The position numbers and the translations under genes were made by a program. This document shows, piece by piece, positions 1-5,471 of a DNA stretch of 9,277 bases. Position 1 is the first letter of the stretch. Every line of letters begins with the position of its first letter. The DNA is from Oscillospiraceae bacterium (GTDB lineage Bacteria > Bacillota > Clostridia > Oscillospirales > Ruminococcaceae), in the NCBI GenBank assembly GCA_016296165.1, contig JAEDJV010000096.1, positions 1 through 9,277 on the forward strand, read 5' to 3'. The notes beneath the pieces were generated by a model. The model was not told where the DNA came from, did not search any database, and saw only the letters and a list, made by a program, of their open reading frames with translations.

Positions 1-174
1 AAAGGAAGTAAAAACAAGCCTAAAAATCGACCTTAAGCCATTTACTTAGTCAAGGCCGTTAACTGAAATGATGTGTCAAAATATTTTTACCGTTCTGAAG
101 GAAATTAAGGTTTAAAATCAATAGCTCAGTCAATCGGGAAAACGCTTGTAATCTGATTACTGTCTCAAAAACAT

Positions 175-215
175 AAATCCGAACACTACCGTTTACGGTA
201 CGTTCGGATTTTTTT
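175..215 (+). terminator. Rho-independent terminator, possibly bidirectional
   Basis: The outer stem is AAATCCGAAC (175-184) paired with GTTCGGATTT (202-211). The inner stem is TACCG (187-191) with CGGTA (196-200), and the loop is TTTA. A run of seven T follows on the plus strand (209-215), which fits termination of a transcript entering from the left edge. Read on the minus strand, the hairpin is followed by ATGTTTTT, so it could also stop transcripts from the cassette at 605-2111. Confidence 0.85.
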
Positions 216-252
216 GAGCTGTGCAGATGGATTATATGGGATTTAAGTGATT

Positions 253-282
253 AGTTACAATCCCCTGTCAGTTACAATCCCC
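253..282. repeat. Two tandem copies of a 13-mer
   Basis: AGTTACAATCCCC occurs at 253-265 and again at 270-282, a 17-bp period. A small CCCAC/GTGGG inverted repeat follows at about 281-299. Spaced repeats of this kind can be protein-binding sites, for example at the ends of some insertion sequences, but no transposase is in the window. The function is unknown. Confidence 0.6.
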
Positions 283-413
283 CACCCTTTTCAAGTGGGC
301 AAAATCTGTTTAGCCAGGGCATTGGTACTGGGACAATAAAAAACAGGAGAATAAGGTATAACTGAAAGACAGAGATTATACATATACTGGTTATAACATC
401 TGCTTAAATTGAA

Positions 414-548
414 ATCCGGCGGTTAGTGATTTTATTCTGCGTTCAGTCTGTCCATGATTTCAGCGAGGTCTCCGCCCGGTACAAATGATTCAGGATTGCT
501 GAGCTTTTTTATATACTCGTCTTTCTTTTCTTCAGTTATATTCAGACT
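414..548. repeat. Direct repeat, copy 1 (about 135 bp)
   Basis: This stretch matches 2224-2358 in the same orientation with 7 mismatches by hand alignment, about 95% identity. It covers the 3' end of a minus-strand coding fragment, its stop codon, and one arm of the terminator hairpin that is complete beside copy 2. Similarity stops abruptly at both ends. The two copies bracket the three-gene cassette. Confidence 0.9.
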
Positions 549-599
549 TCTAAAATCTGTAAGTGCATCAATCGCTCCTTCAAGTGTTAATCGCTGCTT
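432..599 (-). pseudogene. 3' remnant of an unrecognised gene (C-terminal fragment, copy 1)
   Basis: Read on the minus strand, this is an open frame of about 55 codons with no start codon in a suitable position; an in-frame TAA lies directly upstream at 600-602. The fragment contains TEEKKDEYIKKL and NPESFVPGGDLAE and ends in IMDRLNAE before a TAA stop. The same C-terminal sequence, with a few substitutions, occurs in the remnant at 2242-2360. It lies 5 bp after the stop of the cassette's last gene and is probably the truncated tail of a paralogue. I do not recognise the family. The charged, helical-looking tail suggests a soluble protein. It is probably not translated on its own. Confidence 0.65.
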
Positions 600-604
600 T
601 TAAG

Positions 605-1321
605 TCAATATTCGCGAATCACCGGATATGAATTTATTTTCAAATATCCGGCATCATTATATATCTGTATCATGGTATTATTTCTCTCAATTAGTTTTCG
701 ATGAATACTCCACAGTTCTTCGTCAGATGGTTCATATTCAAATATACATTCATACGCCTTCCTGTATAAATCAGATTTATCATCAAGTGATATTTCTGTG
801 CATTCATCTGTACAGCAGCAATCCTCTTTGAAGAATGCTATCGTTTCATTTACACACTCCCCGCCATTTTTATAAATATACAACTTGCAGAATTTTTCAA
901 ATGTCCTGGAAAAAACAATATCTTCTTCCGTAGATATCAATGAAGATCCCTTATACGGAAGTCTGGATAATACAATATCGATACAGACAGAATCCCTGAA
1001 AACCTTTAAATCATTACGCTTTCCAAATGCTTTTATAAAATAATATTCTGCACACACAATATTCCACACAATCAATCGATATTCATTGTCTCTTGAGATT
1101 TTTCTTAATGTGATATAAATATCCCGTATGGATTTATTTGCTGGTACTGTATCGAGAATAACCAATACTCTTTCACCGGCTGCAATTAATTCTCTGGATC
1201 TATTCACAAGATTACCGTTCCCATTGACATACTCAACAGCTTTTAGTACTTGTTCGGGCAATGTCCTTCTGAACAGCAATGATAAAGTATCATCTTCCTT
1301 ATCCTCAAACAAATATATCAC
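605..1321 (-). CDS. Unrecognised 238-aa protein, third gene of the cassette
   Basis: I place the start at the GTG at 1321. A GGAGG lies 7 nt upstream, and the GTG overlaps the stop of the preceding gene as GTGA, so translation is probably coupled. A longer reading from an ATG at 1363 would overlap that gene by 46 bp and lacks such a site. The protein is soluble, with no signal peptide or membrane segment. It opens with a hydrophobic strand followed by an acidic cluster (LFEDKEDD, residues 4-11). A second hydrophobic strand ends in Asp (VLVILDTVP, 52-60), and a third conserved-looking block is IVCAEYYFIKAF (88-99). A Cys cluster, DCCCTDEC (167-174), lies near the C-terminus and could bind metal. 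The strand-acid layout faintly recalls a Toprim fold, but the usual DxD is not there, so I assign no function. It is the last gene of the operon; a degenerate fragment follows after 5 bp. Confidence 0.8.
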   Translation of the reverse strand: MIYLFEDKEDDTLSLLFRRTLPEQVLKAVEYVNGNGNLVNRSRELIAAGERVLVILDTVPANKSIRDIYITLRKISRDNEYRLIVWNIVCAEYYFIKAFGKRNDLKVFRDSVCIDIVLSRLPYKGSSLISTEEDIVFSRTFEKFCKLYIYKNGGECVNETIAFFKEDCCCTDECTEISLDDKSDLYRKAYECIFEYEPSDEELWSIHRKLIERNNTMIQIYNDAGYLKINSYPVIREY

Positions 1322-1695
1322 AACGATACCTCCAGTTCTCTTTCTGACAATGTTACAAAACAAGTATCATCAAAATCACAAAACTTTCTCTGTGTCTTAT
1401 AGTCTACAATCGTTATACAATTTGCTTTCTTCAAAGCACTCAGAATTTTATATTTTTCATCATATAAATCAAAACGGTCAAACACCAGCAATTCAGGGCC
1501 AGCATTAATTATTCTTTCAGGATCAACTCCAAGCAAAATATCGTTGTATGTAATTGCTATAATTCTACTGTCATTAATTGATTTTATCATTTTTACAAGA
1601 AATGTTTTACCTGTTGCCGACATAGGGTTAAAATCATACAGACCAGGTTCCAAATCGATATTCACAGTTCTGTTCATGGCTATAAAACTCATCAT
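1318..1695 (-). CDS. Small P-loop-like NTPase, second gene of the cassette
   Basis: This is a 125-aa soluble protein. Its start ATG overlaps the upstream stop as ATGA, with GAGG 7 nt before it; a second ATG follows immediately. Residues 11-31 form a strand and loop ending in NPMSATGKT (23-31), which is Walker A-like but has Pro where the first Gly of GxxxxGK[ST] is expected; Gly29, Lys30 and Thr31 are present. Residues 69-76 (LLVFDRFD) look like a Walker B strand with Asp73 and Asp76. A further strand, CITIVDYK (93-100), follows. The protein is far shorter than most ATPases, so it may be a minimal nucleotide-binding subunit that works with its partners. The lid or sensor region expected in AAA+ or ABC proteins is absent. 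ATP or GTP binding is inference; hydrolysis is uncertain because of the altered loop. It lies between two unknown genes and must be co-expressed with them. Confidence 0.8.
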   Translation of the reverse strand: MMSFIAMNRTVNIDLEPGLYDFNPMSATGKTFLVKMIKSINDSRIIAITYNDILLGVDPERIINAGPELLVFDRFDLYDEKYKILSALKKANCITIVDYKTQRKFCDFDDTCFVTLSERELEVSL

Positions 1696-2111
1696 AAGAC
1701 AACCTCATTAAAAGTAGAAATAGAATATTCATGTCCCGCATAACTAATAGCTGTTTTTCGGATTTTTTCATCCACTATTGTCACACCAAAATCATGAAGC
1801 AAAACCATACCATTCTCACAATAGTTAAAAATAGCATCCCTTGCATTTAGACCGCATTCCTGCAAATCTACTATCTTGTCAGGATTACAATAAACACATA
1901 TAGCAGCTTTGCAGCCTGTACTAAGTTCCGATACATAAAGCTTTACCCCGAACCTGTCAAAAAAGGTATATGAATCAATCAGTGTTCCGCCATCTATAGA
2001 TTTTACAAGGTTATTCATATTGTCATCAGCTTCAAGTATTAATTTTGAAAAAGCAGCATCTATATCCACAATATCTGCCTCTCTGTAATCTGAATCATAA
2101 ACTTCCAGCAT
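1692..2111 (-). CDS. Unrecognised 139-aa protein, first gene of the cassette (possibly DUF4869-like)
   Basis: I choose the ATG at 2111 because GGGAG lies 6 nt upstream and a good promoter -10 (2157-2162) covers the alternative GTG at 2165; the longer 157-aa reading would start inside the promoter. The protein begins MLEVYDSDYREAD and is soluble and acidic. Recognisable blocks are a Ser-Thr-Gly-Cys-Lys motif (STGCKAAICVYCNPDK, 64-79) and ECGLNARDAIF (85-95), joined by a strand-rich segment. From memory this resembles small clostridial DUF4869-type proteins that share an N-terminal MLEVYYG-like start and a GCKT/CGDNCA-like core, but I cannot confirm it by search. No catalytic motif is evident. 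Its stop overlaps the next start as ATGA, so all three cassette proteins are probably made together and may form one complex. Confidence 0.8.
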   Translation of the reverse strand: MLEVYDSDYREADIVDIDAAFSKLILEADDNMNNLVKSIDGGTLIDSYTFFDRFGVKLYVSELSTGCKAAICVYCNPDKIVDLQECGLNARDAIFNYCENGMVLLHDFGVTIVDEKIRKTAISYAGHEYSISTFNEVVL

Positions 2112-2156
2112 TTTTTTCTCCCAGCAATAAAAGTAATCATCATGTTTTATAATCTT

Positions 2157-2185
2157 ATTATACACTATTCATGTCCAAACTTCAA
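2157..2185 (-). promoter_or_regulatory. Promoter of the three-gene cassette
   Basis: On the minus strand, the -35 is TTGAAG (2180-2185), the spacer is 17 bp, and the -10 is a consensus TATAAT (2157-2162). Transcription would start near 2150, giving a leader of about 40 nt before the ATG at 2111. The cassette therefore has its own vegetative-type promoter, placed just after the terminator at 2202-2234. No operator-like repeat is visible next to it. Confidence 0.7.
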
Positions 2186-2201
2186 TATGGATATAAATGA
2201 A

Positions 2202-2234
2202 AACCGCCGGATTCCGATGCAGAATCCGGCGGTT
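2202..2234 (-). terminator. Hairpin terminator after the degenerate gene downstream of the two-component pair
   Basis: A perfect 13-bp GC-rich stem, AACCGCCGGATTC (2202-2214) with GAATCCGGCGGTT (2222-2234), encloses a 7-nt loop. On the minus strand it is followed by TTTCATTTATAT, a modest U-tract. It would end transcription coming from the kinase-regulator operon and insulate the cassette promoter. One arm of the same hairpin survives at 414-424 beside copy 1 of the repeat. Confidence 0.8.
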
Positions 2235-2358
2235 ATTGATTTTATTCTGCGTTCAGTCTGTCCATGATTTCAGCGAGGTCTCCGCCCGGTGCAAATGATT
2301 CAGGATTGCTGAGCTTTTCAATGTATTCTTCTTTCTTTTCTTCAGTTATATTCAGACT
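2224..2358. repeat. Direct repeat, copy 2 (about 135 bp)
   Basis: This is the partner of 414-548, in the same orientation with 7 mismatches by hand alignment. It holds the last roughly 38 codons of the C-terminal coding fragment and one arm of the terminator hairpin. Homology ends exactly where the upstream coding fragment changes identity, which marks a recombination or deletion junction near 2358. Confidence 0.9.
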
Positions 2359-2603
2359 GCCGGAACAGCTCCGAATTTTTCATACCAGTATTTGCATACA
2401 GCTATCATATCAACTGGATCAGGGCATTCATTCCATCCGCTGTCGGCATTGTTATCTATGCTTACCCATTCTGATTTTTCATCTGTTCTTATAAACAGTC
2501 TGATATCATCAGCTGCCTTTTCAAATTTTACTGATTCATCGCCATTGAAAACCGGAAACGTAAATCCGGAGCCGCCTGTAATGGCAGCACTGACTAGATA
2601 CAT
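2242..2603 (-). pseudogene. Degenerate chimeric gene: DUF4253-like piece joined out of frame to the repeated C-terminal tail
   Basis: The minus strand reads 83 codons from the ATG at 2603 to a stop at 2352. The product has GGSGFTFPVFNG, IRLFIRTDEKSEWVSIDN and a final PDPVDMIAVCKYWYEKFGAV. The last block is like the start of the DUF4253 domain, whose members normally continue for many more residues. Instead the frame stops, and the sequence switches, in another frame, to the C-terminal tail also found at 432-599. The ATG lies 3 bp after the stop of the response regulator (TGA AAA ATG) and has no good Shine-Dalgarno, and both ends look truncated. I read it as a deletion remnant. The DUF4253 assignment is from memory of the motif and is moderate at best. 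Confidence 0.6.
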
Positions 2604-2606
2604 TTT

Positions 2607-3227
2607 TCATTTTGCATTATAATAAAATACCGCCAGCTGGGTTCTGTCTCTGAGATCAAGTTTTTCAAGAATACTTGTAAGATAATTTCTTACAGTCCCT
2701 TCACTAAGTGCAAGATCTGAGGCAATCTCTTTATTGCTTAATCCTTCAGCAACAAGTTCAATTATCTCATATTCCTTTCCTGTTATGTCGTATCTGGAAT
2801 AATCAAAACCGCTTGTCTTTTTCATAAGGTCAGGTATTCTGTTTACAACCTGATTGCCGAAAACACTCTGTCCTTTCATAACAGCCTCAAGTGCCGGAGC
2901 TATGCCGTTAAAATCCTGTTTCAGTATGTAACCCTTTGCACCTATATTAAGTGCCTTTACAATATATTCATCATCGGAAAATGTAGTAAGATAAAGAATC
3001 TTCGCCTGCGGATCCTCCTTTAGTATTGCTTCTCCTGCTTCAAGGCCAGTCATCCCCTGCATGCGAATATCCATAAGCATAACATCCGGATGATTGTTCC
3101 TGTAAATTTCTATCGCCTCTTCCCCGTTGTTTCCGGTTGCGATAACATTTATAATTCCTGTACTCTCAAGAATAGTTTTAAGTGAAACTGCCACGAGCAT
3201 ATCATCATCAATTACGGCAATATTCAT
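2607..3227 (-). CDS. NarL/FixJ-family response regulator
   Basis: This 206-aa protein is the full length expected for the family. The receiver domain spans about residues 1-118, with the acidic pair Asp7/Asp8, phospho-acceptor Asp53 (LMDIRM), Thr81 and Lys103. The LuxR-type helix-turn-helix spans about 145-203, with the typical core EGLSNKEIASDLALSEGTVRNYL (161-183, shown here only as a landmark region). It should be phosphorylated by the adjacent kinase and then bind DNA as a dimer. Its ATG lies 2 bp after the kinase stop, and AAGGGGAT within the end of the kinase gene serves as ribosome binding site, so the pair is translationally linked. The likely target is the divergent exporter promoter, where ATGACA/TGTCAT half-sites are found at 4423-4450. 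It is similar in type to B. subtilis LnrK (YfiK) and DesR; the exact orthology is inference. Confidence 0.93.
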   Translation of the reverse strand: MNIAVIDDDMLVAVSLKTILESTGIINVIATGNNGEEAIEIYRNNHPDVMLMDIRMQGMTGLEAGEAILKEDPQAKILYLTTFSDDEYIVKALNIGAKGYILKQDFNGIAPALEAVMKGQSVFGNQVVNRIPDLMKKTSGFDYSRYDITGKEYEIIELVAEGLSNKEIASDLALSEGTVRNYLTSILEKLDLRDRTQLAVFYYNAK

Positions 3228-3229
3228 TT

Positions 3230-4300
3230 TTAATCCCCTTTCTTTGGTATAGTCATAAACACCCTGTATCCTTTTTCAGACGGAGTAAAATTAATCAGTC
3301 CTCCGACGCTCTCGGCTCTGTCTCTCATATTGGAAAGACCTATCCCGTTACTGTCGCAGGTGTCTTTGCATTTTCCGTTATCTGAAACAGTCACCTGCCA
3401 GAATGCCGGGTGTTCTCTTATAATTATACTGACGCTGTCACCTGTCGAATGTTTCATAATATTTGAAATACTCTCTTTCACAACGCCTATTATACAGAGC
3501 TTTATTTCTCTTTTGACACTGTCAGAAATATCGTAATCAAGTGAAACAGTAAACTTTTCTTCTGCCGACCTGATACATTCCGTAATCGCTGCCTGCATAT
3601 CTATAGAATCATCATGAAGATTGTGAACGCTGTTTCTGATATTTGTCATGGCATTGTCAAGCGTATCTTTCAGACTTTCGAGCATTGGTTTCTGATTTTC
3701 GTCTTTATTTACGATACAGAGTGCTCCCACCTGAAGAAGTGATCTTGTAAGCATGTGACCTACATTATCATGTATTTCTCTGGCTATTCTGTTTCTTTCC
3801 TTAAGTGTTGCAACATGTATTTCATAGTCCTGTTTTAACATAAGTTCCCGGTTTTTTTCGCTGAGAATAATATTTTTCTCCGTTTCCATGTCACGGGTCT
3901 CATGATACAGCTTTGTAAATTTTTCTGTTTCCATCGAGTGTGACGACAGCAAAACTGCAATCAGCATACCGCAAAGTGAAAACAGTATCTTTTCCATATC
4001 ATCCGCTGAAACATCCAGCAGAGCTGAAGCATACGGAATCAGAAAAACAAGCTTTTTCTGCCTGTTAAGCCCGTATGCGGCAATCGGAATTCCAAGCAGC
4101 ATCTCCGGAAAAAACAGAGTCAGAATCGGAGCAGCCGCAATAATGAGAAAACTGTATTTTTTCTCCCTGAAATACCATGAAACTTCAGAAAGAATAATCG
4201 TAACCAGCAGTACAGCCACAGACCCGTAAAAATCAGATGAGGAATAACATAGTGCAAGTGAGAAAAGAATCAGAACAGATTTATCTTTTATTATTGTCAA
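3230..4300 (-). CDS. Membrane sensor histidine kinase (HisKA_3/HPK7 type)
   Basis: This is a 356-aa protein. The start is a TTG at 4300 with GGTGAT just upstream; in-frame stops lie directly before it and no early ATG exists. The N-terminal 120 residues are hydrophobic, with about five or six membrane segments (roughly 7-20, 25-43, 50-63, 66-76, 84-96 and 104-119) and short loops. There is no large extracellular sensor domain, which suggests that it senses the membrane or a partner. A coiled-coil linker follows (about 122-170). The phosphorylation site is His177 in REIHDNVGHML. The ATPase domain has the N-box around Asn280 (KESISNIMKHS), the G1 box DNGK (307-310) and the G2 box NGIGLSNMRDRAE (318-330). 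It passes phosphate to the regulator encoded next to it. The same layout is found in LnrJ (YfiJ) and DesK; the signal here is unknown. Confidence 0.93.
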   Translation of the reverse strand: MTIIKDKSVLILFSLALCYSSSDFYGSVAVLLVTIILSEVSWYFREKKYSFLIIAAAPILTLFFPEMLLGIPIAAYGLNRQKKLVFLIPYASALLDVSADDMEKILFSLCGMLIAVLLSSHSMETEKFTKLYHETRDMETEKNIILSEKNRELMLKQDYEIHVATLKERNRIAREIHDNVGHMLTRSLLQVGALCIVNKDENQKPMLESLKDTLDNAMTNIRNSVHNLHDDSIDMQAAITECIRSAEEKFTVSLDYDISDSVKREIKLCIIGVVKESISNIMKHSTGDSVSIIIREHPAFWQVTVSDNGKCKDTCDSNGIGLSNMRDRAESVGGLINFTPSEKGYRVFMTIPKKGD

Positions 4301-4318
4301 TTTTTATCACCGTAAATA

Positions 4319-4347
4319 TTATAACACATCACGCACACCATACGCAA
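4319..4347 (-). promoter_or_regulatory. Promoter of the kinase-regulator operon
   Basis: On the minus strand, TTGCGT (4342-4347) is the -35, followed by a 17-bp spacer and TATAAT (4319-4324). The start point would be near 4312, giving a very short leader before the TTG start at 4300. The near-consensus -10 suggests basal expression of the sensor pair. Confidence 0.6.
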
Positions 4348-4422
4348 TGTGTCCGGCAAACAAAAATCCGTATCTGAAATTTACAGAAAAAACCGCTGAG
4401 GATAATTCTTATATACTTAAAC

Positions 4423-4450
4423 ATGACAAATGTCATATTAAGAAATGACA
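4423..4450. promoter_or_regulatory. Candidate response-regulator operator with three half-sites
   Basis: ATGACA (4423-4428), AA, then TGTCAT (4431-4436) makes a near-perfect dyad. A third half-site, ATGACA, lies at 4445-4450, so TGTCAT-N8-ATGACA is a second inverted repeat. The half-sites are centred about 64 to 46 bp before the expected start of the exporter transcript. That is the usual place for an activator contacting a promoter with a poor -35. Binding by the adjacent regulator is inference. Confidence 0.6.
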
Positions 4451-4458
4451 TTATTCAC

Positions 4459-4487
4459 TTATCAGAAACGGAAAATGATATTATAAT
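4459..4487 (+). promoter_or_regulatory. Promoter of the ABC exporter operon
   Basis: TTATCA (4459-4464) is a weak -35, followed by a 17-bp spacer and a consensus TATAAT (4482-4487). Transcription would begin near 4494, giving a 25-nt leader with AGGAGGT at 4505-4511. The weak -35 next to the upstream dyads fits an activator-dependent promoter. Confidence 0.65.
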
Positions 4488-4518
4488 AGAGACATAAACC
4501 AAACAGGAGGTAACAAAA

Positions 4519-5469
4519 ATGAATGAAACAGTTGTAAAAATTGAAAATCTCGTAAAAAGATACAAAGATCTTATCGCAGTTGACCATCTTAATCTCGAAA
4601 TAAAAAAAGGTGAAGTTTATGGTTTGCTCGGACCTAACGGTTCAGGAAAATCAACCACTATAAATTCTATGCTCTCACTTCTCTCATATGACAAAGGCCG
4701 CATAGAGATATTCGGAAAGGAAATGACTCCGGTAAGCTATGATATAAAGAAAAAAATCGGAATCATCATGCAGGACGTTGCGGTATTTGACGAGCTTACA
4801 GTTTATGAAAATATCGATTATTTCTGCGGACTGTACATAAAGGACAAAGAGACAAGGAAGAAATACGTAAACGACGCTGTTAATTTTACCGGATTAAATG
4901 ACTTTTTAAAGTTTTACCCGAAAAAGCTTTCAGGCGGTCTTTTAAGAAGACTCAATATAGCCTGCGGAATAGCTCACAAGCCGGAACTGATAATTCTTGA
5001 TGAACCGACAGTTGCCGTAGATCCGCAGAGCAGAAACCGCATACTTGAAGGCATACAGGAACTCAATCAGAACGGCGCAACTATAATCTATACCTCGCAC
5101 TACATGGAAGAGGTTGAGCAAATCTGCACACGTATTGCAATCATGGACAAGGGCAGAAAAATTGCCGAAGGAACAAAGGAAGAACTTAAGGGAATGATAA
5201 AAAATACTGAAACTATAACAGTAGAAACTGATAATGTACCTGATGAAATCCTGAAAAAAATCAATTCACTTTCACACATTTATGAAACTGAACAGAACGA
5301 AGACAAACTTATCATCAGATGCTGCGGCGGAAAGCACAATCTTATCAGAGTACTTAACATTCTGCAGGAATCAGAACTGAACTTCGGAAGAGTTTATACA
5401 GAACTTCCTACTCTGAATGACGTATTCCTTGAAATTACAGGCAAAGCTCTTCGTGACAGGGAGGAATAA
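4519..5469 (+). CDS. ABC exporter ATP-binding protein (LnrL/CcmA type)
   Basis: This is a 316-aa protein with an AGGAGGT 7 nt before the ATG. The nucleotide-binding domain fills about residues 5-220: Walker A GPNGSGKST (38-46), Q-loop Gln85, signature LSGGLLRR (137-144), Walker B LIILDEP (157-163) with Glu162, D-loop around Asp168 and switch His194. The signature carries Leu where the consensus is Gln; this family often has Met or Gln there. The C-terminal 90 residues are the extension typical of drug and bacteriocin exporter ATPases, ending in a TLNDVFLEITG block. It should power the two permeases encoded downstream; the next gene starts 2 bp after its stop. The function is probably export of, or resistance to, a membrane-active compound, by analogy with LnrL. 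The substrate cannot be told from sequence. Confidence 0.93.
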   Translation: MNETVVKIENLVKRYKDLIAVDHLNLEIKKGEVYGLLGPNGSGKSTTINSMLSLLSYDKGRIEIFGKEMTPVSYDIKKKIGIIMQDVAVFDELTVYENIDYFCGLYIKDKETRKKYVNDAVNFTGLNDFLKFYPKKLSGGLLRRLNIACGIAHKPELIILDEPTVAVDPQSRNRILEGIQELNQNGATIIYTSHYMEEVEQICTRIAIMDKGRKIAEGTKEELKGMIKNTETITVETDNVPDEILKKINSLSHIYETEQNEDKLIIRCCGGKHNLIRVLNILQESELNFGRVYTELPTLNDVFLEITGKALRDREE

Positions 5470-5471
5470 AG

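Larger units (their letters stand above)
1..431. other. Left-edge region without a supported gene
   Basis: I find no convincing coding region on either strand. The longest start-to-stop readings are tiny, such as a 15-codon frame beginning near 69, and none has a Shine-Dalgarno sequence with a recognisable product. The stretch holds a hairpin terminator at 175-215, two tandem 13-mers at 253-282, and the tail of a degenerate gene with half of a terminator hairpin from 414 onward. It may contain the 3' untranslated end of a gene to the left of the window. Confidence 0.6.

Noticed and set aside
121..165. tRNA-Thr-like stretch (TAGCTCAGT followed by CTTGTAATC)
   Set aside because: The expected D-stem partner GAGC is missing, the anticodon arm does not pair, and no T-arm or acceptor stem follows. 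It does not fold as a tRNA.
605..1363. Longer start for the third cassette gene at the ATG at 1363
   Set aside because: It would overlap the upstream gene by 46 bp, whereas the GTG at 1321 has GGAGG at the right distance and a 4-bp overlap like the other junction.
1128..1508. Open frame of about 126 codons on the plus strand
   Set aside because: It lies antisense across two cassette genes, has no good ribosome binding site, and its product is low-complexity, Ser/Leu-rich sequence of the type expected from the reverse of AT-rich genes.
1692..2165. Longer start for the first cassette gene at the GTG at 2165
   Set aside because: The start lies beside the consensus -10 and upstream of the probable transcription start. 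The ATG at 2111 has a proper GGGAG site.
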